DNA of 64,000 nucleotides from Rhodocollybia butyracea (Eukaryota > Basidiomycota > Agaricomycetes > Agaricales > Omphalotaceae), in assembly GCA_015501585.1 (NCBI GenBank), contig JADNRY010000203.1:46252-110251 (forward strand), written 5' to 3'. Positions 12,002-23,057 of this stretch are shown in pieces. Numbering within the stretch: the stretch's first letter is position 1; the number at the start of each line of letters is the position of its first letter. Below the pieces are notes generated by a model, which made no database searches, had not been told where the DNA came from, and worked only from the letters and a program-made list of their open reading frames with translations. Position numbers and translations under genes: made by a program.

Positions 12002-13525
12002 ATGTCGATGTTCACAAATGCTAATGATTTCCATATCAGTGGAGGACAGTTCAACAATGTACAAGGAGACCAATACAATATCTTGCAAGGTGAATAGCCG
12101 TGAACCAGGCTTTTATAGCAGCTACATTATAAATTTATGGAATAACATTTACAGTTCCCATGGATCAGAAGCTCTCCAACAAGCTAAAGCCTGTTAAGGG
12201 TGCCAACATTTCTGCTCAAAAACTCTGTTTGGAAGGAACCAGGACAGAAATCATTGATAATATTACTAACTGGGTTTTTAGCCCCAATGGTAATGCTTCT
12301 CGGCTATTTGTCCTTTATGGACCTGCTGGCACAGGGAAGTCTGCTATCAGCCACACAGTTGGGAAAAAGCTCAAAAACTTGAACCACCTTGGAGCCTTTT
12401 TTAGCTTTGATCAAACATTTGCTGCTGAGCGCACTCCAAGTCGGGCCATCCATAGCATTGCCTATAACTTGGGGCTGCATTCAGCACCCTTTGGGAAATG
12501 TTTGCTTGAAGTGATGCCAGACAAAGATCCAGATGTTCTCAGCAGGTTCACAATGGAAGAGGAATGGGAAAAGCTCATTCTAAATCCTTCCAAAATGGTG
12601 CATGAACCAGGACCAGTAGTGATAATAATTGATGCCCTGGATGAGTGTGGTCCTCAGCAAGTTGGTGGCCCAAGAGAGGAGTTCATTTCTCTGTTGTTCA
12701 ATAGAGTACATGACTTGCCACAACAGTTTTGCATCCTTCTTACATCCAGGCTGGAGAATGATGTTGCAAATGTCCTTGGGCAATATTCAGAGGGTGTACA
12801 AGTTCAGGATATTACTGAATTAGAAGAGACTCAAAGGGATATCTATGCATATGTGTGCAAACGAATGAGTAGTCCAATCCAAACTCATGGACTGGATGAC
12901 ACTCAGTGCAAACTCCTTGCTGAGAGAGCTGAAGGCCTTTTCCAGTGGGCTTATACAGTCTGTGAAGCCCTTGTGGTAGGACCACAAGGAGGTACAACTG
13001 TGAAAAAGCAATTTGACCACTTCATGTCACTTGCTCCAAGTTTCCACAAGGGTTTGCAACCACTTGATATCTTGTACAAATCTATCCTACATGAAAATTT
13101 CAACTACAAAGATGAGGAAGTCATGCAGGAATATAGGATAGTCATATCCCAAATCCTTGCAGCAAATCAACCTCTTTCACAATCATCATTGAAGAGGCTT
13201 CGGTCAGCATATTCTCAATTTAGAGGGAAAGTGGATACTCAGGAAAGTGTGGATCTAGTAATTCCATATCTTGGGTCTCTCCTTACTGGTGTAAATAACA
13301 TGAACATCCCTGTCCGCCCTATTCACACATCTGTGCGTGACTTTCTATTGGATGAAAGTAGAAGTGGGGAGTATGCAATAGATCTATCTGGTGGACATAA
13401 CACTATGGGAATAGCCACCATTCAACTGATGACTGAGAAACTGCATTTTAATATGTGCAACTTGCCAAGTTCTTATCTGCGCAACTCAGAAGTAAAGGAC
13501 CTAAGAGACAGAATATTGCAAGGTC

Positions 13526-14675
13526 TCTCATGTTGGTATGAGTCTCACCGTATTGATTAGATAGTTACATCAGATCACATGTATCTTGACAGGCGCTTAA
13601 TTAATTGTTGTTTTGTCTCTTGCCACGTTGTTGTTGCTTGCTCTTGTTCTTTTGTGGAACTGTCTGGGGTTCTAAAGTTTAACAGGTTATGGGCAAGTGT
13701 TAACCACTGCTCTGCTGCTCAACTATTTCCTAGGTCTTTTCCTATTGTTAGCTGTCACGATCAGCACCTCCCTTTTTATTGCCTGCTGTCACAATCAGCC
13801 ACCTAAACCCTTCCTCCCATCACCATCCACTGTCTCTTCTGTTCATTGGTGCCCTATCAGCTCTTTCAGCATTTGTGGATCTACTACTTGTTCTGGACCA
13901 TCTGTTATTGATACCATTTTCTTGCATTGCTTGCAGCATTCCAGTTTGTTCAAACTGTCTCGCCTTGCAGCTTTGTGCCAACCCTCCCAGGACCTTCCAT
14001 CCAATCCTTTCATCGCTTCCAACTCAGTTTGTGGGGGATCTTTTGAGTTGTTGAATGTGGAACTTGCATTCAGGCGTACTACGTTGTGACGTTGTTGGCA
14101 GGAAACTTTCCGCTTGTGTTGATGAATCATCCAATCTGGCTTGTACCACCACAAACCAACTTCTTCCATGAATCCTTTTTCCTTAATCTCGACTCACTCA
14201 AATTGATGTGCTCACTGCTGAGCTGTCGTGTTTCTTGATTGCATCTCTTCCTTTGGGTATTGGAGTCAAGGGGGAATTGATTCTCATTTGTGACTCCAAT
14301 TCAGTTGTCTATTGTGGTTGGGCTGTATTTGAGGTTTGAGGACCCATTTTTGCACAACCAACACTTCACATCTTGGAACTGCTACTGCCTTTTTTTATGA
14401 CAGGGGACCATGAACATTGTGTTGTCCTTGTTGGCTTTTATTTATCTTCATCCTTATGCGTATGTCATTCTATCTGTTATGTTTTTGTCATTTTCGGGGG
14501 TGAGCCTCAGGGGGTGTGTTGGTATGAGTCTCACCGTATTGATTAGATAGTTACATCAGATCACATGTATCTTGACAGGCGCTTAATTAATTGTTGTTTT
14601 GTCTCTTGCCACGTTGTTGTTGCTTGCTCTTGTTCTTTTGTGGAACTGTCTGGGGTTCTAAAGTTTAACATCTCA
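13526..14675 (+). mobile_element. TRIM-like LTR retroelement in the NLR gene, with 5-bp target duplication
   Basis: Two direct repeats of 154 bp, at 13531-13684 and 14517-14670, appear identical. Each starts TGTTGGTATG and ends AAGTTTAACA, so the ends are the canonical TGTT...AACA. The element is flanked by TCTCA at 13526-13530 and 14671-14675, a 5-bp target duplication. A purine-rich stretch (CTCAGGGGGTG) precedes the right LTR and fits a polypurine tract. The 832-bp interior has no gag or pol domain. At 1140 bp it fits the terminal-repeat retrotransposon in miniature class. Identical LTRs imply a recent insertion. I could not match the primer binding site to a tRNA. Confidence 0.9.
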
Positions 14676-15169
14676 GAAGACCTTTCCTATGCTTGTTGTT
14701 TCTGGGATTCCCATCTTGTTAATATGAAAGCCAGTGAAAGTGTATTCAACCTAGTGGAGAGATTTCTCAATGACTTTTCTTTGTACTGGATGGAAGTGCT
14801 TAGTATCCTTGATGAAGTGCATGCAATTCAAAGGAGTTTGAAAACTGTAACAGAATGGATACAGTTGCCAGTGGTATGTAGATTGACATTGTGTTGGTAT
14901 AATGTGACTCACAGTTTTAAAACAGATACCTCCGTGGTCTAGAAATTTGAGACTATTGATTGAAGAAATGAAACATTTTGTTGACATCTTTGGGAGAGTT
15001 ATGGGGGAAGCCACACCACATATGTATCTTTCAGCATTGCCATTCATTCCTAGGCAATCAATCCTCCAAAAGATATACTGTGCACATTTTGCCAAGACAG
15101 CAGCACTATGTAGTGGCCAGATGATGCACTGGCCATCATTGGAAGTTGTAGTGGAAGGGAATGGAAGCC

Positions 15170-16920
15170 AGGTCAACTCAGTTGCCTTTTCCCCTGATGG
15201 TAGGAAGATAGTGTATGGCTCAGATGACAATTCTGTGAGGATATGGAATGCAGAGACTGGAAAGGCTGAAGGAAAACCGCTGCAAGGCCACACATATTGG
15301 GTCACTTCAGTTGCCTTTTCCCCTGATGGAAAGAAAATTGTGTCTGTGTCAGGTGACAGATCTGTGAGGATATGGAATGCAGAGACTGGAAAGGCTGAAG
15401 GAAACCCCCTTCAAGGCCACATAGGTGTAGTCACTTCAGTTGCCTTTTCCCCTGATGGAAAGAAAATTGTGTCTGGGTCATGGGACAGTTCTGTGAGGAT
15501 ATGGAATGCAGAGACTGGAAAGGCTGAAGGAAACCCCTTCAAGGCCACACTGATTCAGTCACTTCAGTTGCCTTTTCCCCTGATGGAAAGAAAATTGTGT
15601 CTGGGTCATATGACAATTCTGTGAGGATATGGAATGCAGAGACTGGAGAGGCTGAAGGATACCCCCTTCAAGGCCACAAATATCGGGTCAATTCAGTTGC
15701 CTTTTCCCCTGATGGAAAGAAAATTATGTCTGGGTCACATGACAATTCTGTGAGGATATGGAATGCAGAGACTGGAAAGGCTGAAGGAAACCCCCTTCAA
15801 GGCCACACTGATTCAGTCACTTCAGTTGCCTTTTCCCCTGATGGAAAGAAATTGTGTCTGGGTCAAATGACAGATCTCTGAGGATATGGAATGCAGAGAC
15901 TGGAAAGGCTGGAGGAAACCCCCTTCAAGGCCACACTGATTCACTCAAATCAGTTGCCTTTTCCCCTGATGGAAAGAAAATTGTGTCTGGGTCATTGGAC
16001 AATTCTGTGAGGATATGGAATGCAGAGATTGGAAAGGCTGAAGGAAACCCCCTTCAAGGCCATACAAAATCAGTCACTTCAGTTGCCTTTTCCCCTGATG
16101 GAAAGAAAATTGTGTCTGGGTCAGATGATGAATTTGTGAGGATATGGAATGCAGAGACTGGAAAGGCTGAAGGAAACCCCCTTCAAGTCCATACAAAATC
16201 AGTCACTTCAGTTGCCTTTTCCCCTGATGGAAAGAAAATTGTGTCTGGGTCACATGACAAATCTGTGAGGATATGGAATGCAGAGACTGGAAAGGCTGAA
16301 GGAAACCCCCTTCAAGGCCACACAAAATCAGTCACTTCAGTTGCCTTTTCCCCTGATGGAAAGAAAATTGTGTCTGGGTCAGATGATGAATTTGTGAGGA
16401 TATGGAATGCAGAGACTGGAAAGGCTGAAGGAAACCCCCTTCAAGGCCATACAAAATCAGTCACTTCAGTTGCCTTTTCCCCTGATGGAAAGAAAATTGT
16501 GTCTGGGTCAGATGATGAATTTGTGAGGATATGGAATGCAGAGACTGGAAAGGCTGAAGGAGACCCCCTTCAAGGCCACACAGATTATGTCACTTCAGTT
16601 GCCTTTTCCCCTGATGGAAAGAATATTGTTTCTGGGTCAGATGACAAATCTGTGAGGATATGGAATGCAGAGACTGGAAAGGCTGAAGGAAACCCCCTTC
16701 AAGGCCACACAAAATCAGTCAGATCAGTTGCCTTTTCCCCGATGGAAAGAAAATTGTGTCTGGGTCACCTGACAAATCTGTTAGGATATGGACTGCAGAG
16801 ACTGGAAAGCCTGAAGGACACCCCCTTCAAGGCCACCCATGTTTAGTCAATTCAGTTGCCTTTTCCCCTGATGGAAAGACAATCAGTGTGTCTGGGTCAT
16901 ATGACAGTTCTGTGAGGGTA
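15170..16920 (+). repeat. 129-bp tandem repeat array (WD40 units, copy B)
   Basis: About fourteen 129-bp units. The first (around 15170-15290) is more diverged and the later ones are almost identical to each other and to copy A units. Several adjacent units, for example those carrying SGSDDEFV around 16110-16520, are nearly exact duplicates, indicating very recent expansion. Variable codons are again concentrated after GHT and around SGS-x-D. Confidence 0.9.
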
Positions 16921-17635
16921 GCTGGTACTTCCACCTCAGATACTACCCCCTCACCCACCAATATCCAGCATCCATATTCTTTGTCAATTTGTCCCTACAA
17001 TCACACCCATCATCATTGTTTGCACTCCAGCCAATCTTTGCGGATGATTATGTTCCAACCTGATGGATGGCTTTGTGGTTCAGATTCATCTCTTATACTG
17101 TGGGTTCCTCCTGAGTATCGGTCTGGATTGTCAGTTCCATCTTTGCACATTCTCATTTCTTCTACTCCCACGACCTCCTTTGATCTTCAAAACTTTGTTC
17201 ATGGCACTAATTGGGCTCAATGCTACACTGGTAAGCCACTTTATCCTTTGTATCACTGTTTCATCCCTGACTCCATTGAAGGGTTGCAAACCCCCATTCA
17301 CTCTCGATCAGTGAAGCTGCCAGAGCATGAGCTCCAAGATGAGATCCCTTCTCAATTTACAGAGTATGTACCTCAAGAAAATTCAGCCAATTCTCGACAG
17401 AAGCACTCTAGTATGCACAAAAAGTTGAAGCAGAAGATGAAATCACTTGTTAATACCTTCCGTTAATGAATGAGCAATCATGAGCATAAACATTTTCTGT
17501 GTAGTAGGTTGAAAAAGTATTGCAATTTCAATTTGAAAATTCTTAAGATGTGCTTGTAACTACTATTGTATGTAAGCTACCTTACCTTAGAGATATTTAC
17601 AATGCCATTTCATGCAGTTCATTCATAAGAGCTCT

Positions 17636-17712
17636 GAAGCCCTCACGACATTCACAGCGGTGAATTCGGTCACTCCGGTGATCAGGATCGCTGCGATAAC
17701 TGCTTTCATCCG
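17636..17712 (-). pseudogene. Frag1/DRAM/Sfk1 gene remnant (exon 7 piece), copy B
   Basis: This is the same fragment as 1877-1968, in the same position between the NLR 3' end and the C2 gene 3' end. It starts MKAVIAAILI on the minus strand and is about 15 bp shorter internally than in copy A. It retains CpG sites that copy A has lost. Confidence 0.7.
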
Positions 17713-17773
17713 GGGTCTGTAATAATATTATTATTTCGCGCGGGTAAATACAATGATTATACAAGTTCAACAT

Positions 17774-19996
17774 TCATCCTCGATTAAGTTCTAAATCCAA
17801 CTGCCTCGCCAGCTCCGCGTCCTTTGCTTCTTGCGCCTTCCGCCTCGCTTCATCTTGTACAATCACGTAGGGTGGGGGCGGAGGAGATTTTGGCGGTGGT
17901 GGTGGTGCGGCGGCAGGTTTCTCTTGTTGTTGTTGGTGCTGGTGCCGTTCCCGCTCCTGCCGTTCTCGTTCCTGCTCTCGCTCCCTCTCCTCCCGCTGCG
18001 CCTCCTCCTGATCAAGCCTCCTCGCCAACTCCATATCGATCTCCTCCTGCTCTCTCCGGCGAGCTGCCTCTTCCTCTGCTTGTCGTAAGGCTTTCAGACG
18101 GGATTGGTCGATGGGGGTACGGGAGCGTGCGGGTTCGGATTGGGGTGAGGGGATATGGACGTTGAGGGATGGGGATGTGGGGGGAGAGGGATGGGAGGGG
18201 TGTGCGGGATGAGAGGGGTGTGCGGGGACAGGAGGAGAGGGAGAGGGGCGTGTAGAGGGGTGTGTAGGGAGAGTGGGAGAGGAAGAGTGAGTGGGAACGG
18301 GGGGCATGGGACGTGGTGGTGTTGGTTCGGCCTTTGAGCTGCGATGATGATGGGGTGCGGCACCGGGGGGTAAAGGTAGCGGTGACTGGTATCGCGCCAT
18401 CAGGTATGGATCAGGCAAATCGGTGTCCGAGCTCAACGTCCGCGACGCTTGGGGTGGCGGGGCATATGACGATGTTCGTTGGTGGACAGGGGGAGGTGTA
18501 CCCTGATACGATGGGGTATAGAAGCCGCTGCCGTATGGCTGTGAAACAGCTGGAACGGTAGGAAAGTTGGGAACGGGAAAGGAAACGGGGTGTTCCAATC
18601 CTGGGCGGGGGGAGGGACTTCCGGGGTATTGGGTGAGTAGGTAGAAGCATAGGGTATAGACCCACTGCGGCCGTGGGTTTGTGGTATAGGTCCGTTGTGG
18701 GTAAAGGTTGATGCTGGGGTTGATGAGATGTAGGGGTTGGCAGCATTATTATCGTGGGTATGAGGTATAGCTGCATTGGGGGTAAACGTCGGTGCTGGGG
18801 TTGATGACATGTAAGGATTCGGCGTATTACTATCGTGAGCATGTGGTATCGTTCCGTTGTGGGTAAATGTCGGTGCTGGAGTCGATGTCATGTAAGGATT
18901 AGGAGTATTATTATCGTGAGCATGTGGTATAGCTCCATTGCGAGCTCCATTGTGGTTAAACGTCTGTGCAGGAGTCGATGAGAGATAAGGATTAGGTGTA
19001 CTATCGTGGGCATGCGGTATAGCTCCGTTATGGGCAAACGTCGGTACCGGAGTCGATGACAAGTAAGGATTGGGAGTATTACCATACGTCGTCGGGTAAG
19101 CCGCAGGCGTAGCATGAGCCTGCTGGGGAGGAGAAGATGAAGTACGACGGACAGGAGGATGTGGATTGGCCTGTGGGTTTCCTGGTTGCAAAATAGAAGG
19201 TACGGCAGGTGAAGCGACTACGGGGGATGGAAGCGGTTTTTCCTGCTGCTTAGGGCTGACTCGAATTGGGCTAACTCGGGTTGGACTTGGACCACCAGGT
19301 GCAGCGGTTGGTCCCGGTTTCAACGTAGTAGGCACTGGCACAGAACCAGTCTTGGCATGACCAGGACCAAGTTTAGGCGCGGCGTTGTTCAGCGCCGAAT
19401 GAGTCGGGCGATGTAGCCTTTCAGCAGGCGACAGCTTTGACGGCCGTCTAGCCAGATTAGCCGGTGCAGCAAGCAGTGAGGCTTTCGGAACCGGCGCATT
19501 GCTGTAGTATGTGATTTCCAGATAGATATCTCCCCGCTGTGCGTCGCCGGTTGACAACGGAACCCATTCTACAGGTTTTATTAGTATTAGTACAGTATAC
19601 AAGATTCATCGATATGAACTGACCATCGAATTCTCCGCTTTTGACCGTTGGAGTCATATCGACTTTAGCTTCCCCTAGCAGCGTATCATCTTTGTGCTCT
19701 TTAGCCCAGCAAGACACTTCGAGCTCTCTGTGCTTCTTCGCGGCGTCTTTGAGTACCGGAAATCGGAGCTCATCGTCCCACATCGGATGCTGGCCGCCTT
19801 TGACATCGACCTTTGTCTTTTTCGTTACGCCTACAGGATAAATCAGTGATATGAACACTTTTATCTGTGTTATGAGGAACCTGCCATTTAACGTTACAGT
19901 AGCATAAACATCTTGTTTGAAGAAACTCTTGTTGTGTAGATTTTGAGCTTTGAGGACGACGACAACTAGTGTGCCGATTTCTTCTTCGCCAGCCAT
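17774..19996 (-). CDS. C2-domain, proline-rich protein (Inn1/Fic1-like architecture)
   Basis: The protein has an N-terminal C2 domain (about residues 1-130) that may bind membranes or phospholipids. A long proline-, asparagine- and histidine-rich middle follows, with roughly 28-residue repeats of the PNPYLSSTP type. The tail is glutamate/arginine-rich with UIM-like strings such as EEIDMELARRLDQEE. A C2 domain followed by PxxP-rich sequence resembles the cytokinesis proteins Inn1 and Fic1; the link is by architecture only. Exons are 19996-19885, 19830-19624 and 19568-17774. The first intron needs a GC-AG donor to give the expected LNGVTKKT. The frame breaks once near 18580, where copy A has one more base in a CCCC run, so the true product is probably about 704 residues. 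It diverges from the helicase gene across a 169-bp gap. Confidence 0.75.
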
Positions 19997-20165
19997 GCTA
20001 TAGTTTTGAGCGGTTGGGAGATTTGAAACAAAACGGTTTTATACTTGTGGGGCGGTCGCGTATTGAATCAAAGTTTACATGCTGTGCAAGTCACACACAG
20101 GTTTTGCCTGTTTATCTCCACTGCGGCTGCGACTTAGCGAAATCAAGTGTCGTTTCCCTTTAGCG
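19997..20165. promoter_or_regulatory. Shared divergent promoter, C2 gene and helicase gene
   Basis: Only 169 bp separate the two divergent start codons, so both promoters and 5' leaders must fit here. The same arrangement, with 181 bp, is in copy A at 4215-4395. No specific binding site is claimed. Confidence 0.5.
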
Positions 20166-22947
20166 ATGGATGGGACTGCCATAGCCAAGGTAAGAAAAGA
20201 ATACTCGTTTGTTGTTTCAAGGATATTAAAACATTTACAAGTTTTTTTAGGATAAAACTAAAGCGAAACAGCGGTACTTGAAACGGAAAAAAGAACGTCG
20301 AAAAATCAATAAGAATAAAAAGCCTGAAAAATCTAGAGACGGAGAGGATACGGAAGACGATGAAGATCCAGAGCCAGATGAAGAAGAAGAAGAAGCTGCT
20401 GCTGTCGAAGTCGCAGTAGAGAAAAACAGGCCAACAAAACGTCGTAAAGTGACAGAAGACTCAGTTCCTGTGGAAACACTTGCTGTGCCACACAGCAAAT
20501 CCCCGCCGCCGACACCACAAGCCTCCGAGGCTCTCCCGATTTTTCCGCTTCCCGTACTCCCGAATCCCCCGTCGAAATCTGCACTTGCGCTCCAAGGACT
20601 CGACAAAGCCTTGGAAGACGCGTCCATCATCGCTCCTTCGACGACACTTGCCATTCCACCCGTCGATGGAACAGATGCAGGAACAGGATTAAGCCAGAAA
20701 ATGCGGAAAAGGCTGTTAGAGTTGGGTATCACTGAGCTTTTTGCTGGTAAATGCTTTATTCGCTTCACTTCTCCCCTTTCTCACTCTTTTCTCAGTTCAA
20801 ACCTCCCTACTCCCCTTCCTGCTCCCTCCAAACCCATTCAACAAGGCGTTGTACCAGCCTTATAACCCTCCGCGCGATGTGTGCGTTTCGGCTCCGACGG
20901 GGAGTGGGAAGACTCTGGCGTATGTGGTTCCTATCGTGGAGGTGAGTTGACGCGTTTGTGATGGTTTTAGTCGTTGTTTGGACTGACAAACGCTTTCATA
21001 GATACTTTCCTCGCGTATAGTGACGCGTTTACGCGCCCTCGTTATCCTCCCAACACGCGATTTGGTTATGCAAGTTCGTGAAACGTTCGAGGCTGTTAAT
21101 AAAGGACGTGGATTGAAGGTATTCAATCATAAATGAACAAAAGCAAAATCTCTCTGCTCATTTGTTCGCTCAGATTGGAACAGCTACAGGACAACATTCG
21201 TTCTCGCATGAACAAGCTCAGTTAATCGGTGATCGCGATACAAGGTGGGTATCCATAATCGATATAGTCGATAATAGCGCATCATATTGGACTAACCCAT
21301 TACGAATCTAGTCTTCGAGGTGGATCCAGTAAAGTCGATATACTGATATGTACACCAGGACGGTTAATCGACCATTTAAAGGAAACACCGAATTTTTCAT
21401 TACAGCATCTGCGCTTCCTTGTAAGGCTCTTTCAACACACATCCTTGTTTCTTTATTCATTTCTCTTCTAGGTAGTCGATGAAGCAGATAGACTTCTCGC
21501 GCAGTCATTCCAGGATTGGCTTATTCAAGTTCTGGCTGCTACTCGTCCACCGAAATACACTTTTAGTCATACTCTGGATGATTTAGCCCGACCGCTATCA
21601 CCACTACCACCATCGTCATCGTCAACCCCAACAACCTCAACATCGACACTAACATCAAACACCCTTCACCCCACCCCAACTCCAGACGCCCTCGCCCCCT
21701 CCTTCCTCCAACTCCTCCCTTCCCTCCCCGACGTCCCTTCCTTCCTCACCGAAAAAAAAGAGCCCTCATGCCAAAAACTCCTCTTCTCCGCAACCCTCAC
21801 CCGCGATCCTGGCAAAATAGCCGCGCTGGAACTACGCAATCCCAAATATTTCGTCGTTCAGGGACCTAGTAGCACTGGCACCAGCACCAGCGCCAACCCC
21901 AACGCCGCCGCCGACGATGACTACCCCGATCATCTCGAGGGAGGAGGTGCGCTATTGGATGTGGTGATGGAGAAATTCACGATGCCTGCGACGCTCAAGG
22001 TTTGTGTTTCGTGTTTCTAGTCTCGAAGAAAGACATCTAATTCCCAATCCTAATCCTATTTTTCCTTTTTCTCTCCTCATAGGAACACATGGTAGTCTGC
22101 TCAGCGTACCAAAAACCCGTCGTGTTCTTCCATCTCGTACATTCTCACAACGTCACCAACGCTCTGGTGTTCACCAAATCCGCCGAATCGACCGATCGAC
22201 TTGTGCGGCTGTTTGGGTTTTTTCAAGATGCGCGGAAGGGATTGAAGGGATTGAAGGATATGAAGGGATTGAAGGATATGAATGGATTGAAAGAATCAGA
22301 GGAATCAGCAGAATCAGCAGAATCGACACAGATTGTCGTTCAGGCGTATTCGAGCGATCTCCCTCCTGCTGAGAGGAAATCTATTCTGGAAAAGTTCAAG
22401 GCGAGGGAGATTCAGATGTTCGTAGTTTTTCTTCTTCGTCTCGGGATTCTTGGTATTGAAGTCCTTCTTCTCTTTTTCTTCCCTCCCCATTTTCACAGAT
22501 TGGTTTGTTCAGACTTGATCTCTCGAGGGATCGATATCAGCCACGTCGAGCATGTAGTCAGCTATGATTCACCCGTCGATATGCGAAAATATGTCCATCG
22601 CGTGGGACGTACAGCGCGAGCCGGTAGGGAAGGCGATGCGTGGACCCTGGTGGAAGAGCAGGAGGTAATTATTAACCATCTTATATTATTATATGCTTTT
22701 TTCTCTCGGTTCTCATGTTGGTTGGATTTGACAGGCTCGACATTTCAAAACGATGATGAGGGACGCACAGCACCTTTCGGATGTGAAGAGGATGAGGGTT
22801 GGAGAACAGGATTTGGCAGGTCTGATTCCGTGCTATGAGGTATGATAGATTCATTCTCCCCCCCCCCCAAGTCGTTCGTTGCCCTTGCTGACATGCGATA
22901 CACAGACAGCGTTGGCAAATCTCAAGGAAGTGTATTCCCGGTCGTAG
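20166..22947 (+). CDS. dbp6: DEAD-box ATP-dependent RNA helicase, DBP6/DDX51 type
   Basis: This is an ATP-dependent RNA helicase for nucleolar 60S ribosomal subunit assembly. Eleven exons join in frame to 712 residues: 20166-20189, 20251-20746, 20796-20941, 21002-21118, 21174-21244, 21312-21420, 21472-21999, 22083-22417, 22499-22664, 22735-22839 and 22906-22947. A lysine- and acid-rich N-terminus precedes the core. Motifs seen are APTGSGKT (about 206-213), LPTRDL (238-243), TPGR (299-302), VVDEADRLL with the DEAD box at 324-327, LLFSATLT, the [10 protein letters not shown] block and [11 protein letters not shown] Ser/Thr/Pro-rich insert lies between the DEAD box and SAT motif, as in DBP6/DDX51 proteins. 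Introns are 48-83 bp. The gene appears intact and is the complete version of the pseudogene at 4396. Confidence 0.92.
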
Positions 22948-23057
22948 CATGAAAATACAAGTGTCCGGATTATTTGCACCAGCGAGCTACTGCTAATTAT
23001 CTTCCGTACATTGGTTATGGCTTTCAAGCGTCGCTAAGAATTCGTTCTGCGCGTAGT

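Larger units (their letters stand above)
12002..17466 (+). pseudogene. NACHT-WD40 (NWD) NLR-like gene, copy B, split by an LTR element
   Basis: Fungal NLR-type proteins with NACHT and WD40 domains act in nonself recognition and programmed cell death. Coding segments are 12002-12089, 12155-13530, 14676-14873 and 14926-17466. The first exon encodes a short leader with ISGGQFNNVQGDQ. The NACHT has Walker A GPAGTGKS at about 85-92 and Walker B VVIIIDALDE at about 184-193. A helical linker follows (SEDLSYACCFWDSHL onward), then about 14 WD40 units and a conserved tail. The 13531-14670 element puts a stop 10 codons after the junction (13558-13560). Removing the element and one target copy restores the frame. 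The WD40 array has three more single-base losses, near 15535, 15850 and 16739, which together keep the final frame. Restored length would be about 1400 residues. In its present form it encodes only a NACHT fragment of about 495 residues. Confidence 0.85.

Noticed and set aside
13697..14089. 130-codon frame inside the TRIM-like element
   Set aside because: The element is too short for gag or pol and the frame matches no retroelement domain; treated as non-coding interior.
20278..20865. Extended frame reading through the second intron of the helicase
   Set aside because: Splicing at 20746/20796 gives the conserved Q-motif and Walker A region; the read-through frame does not.
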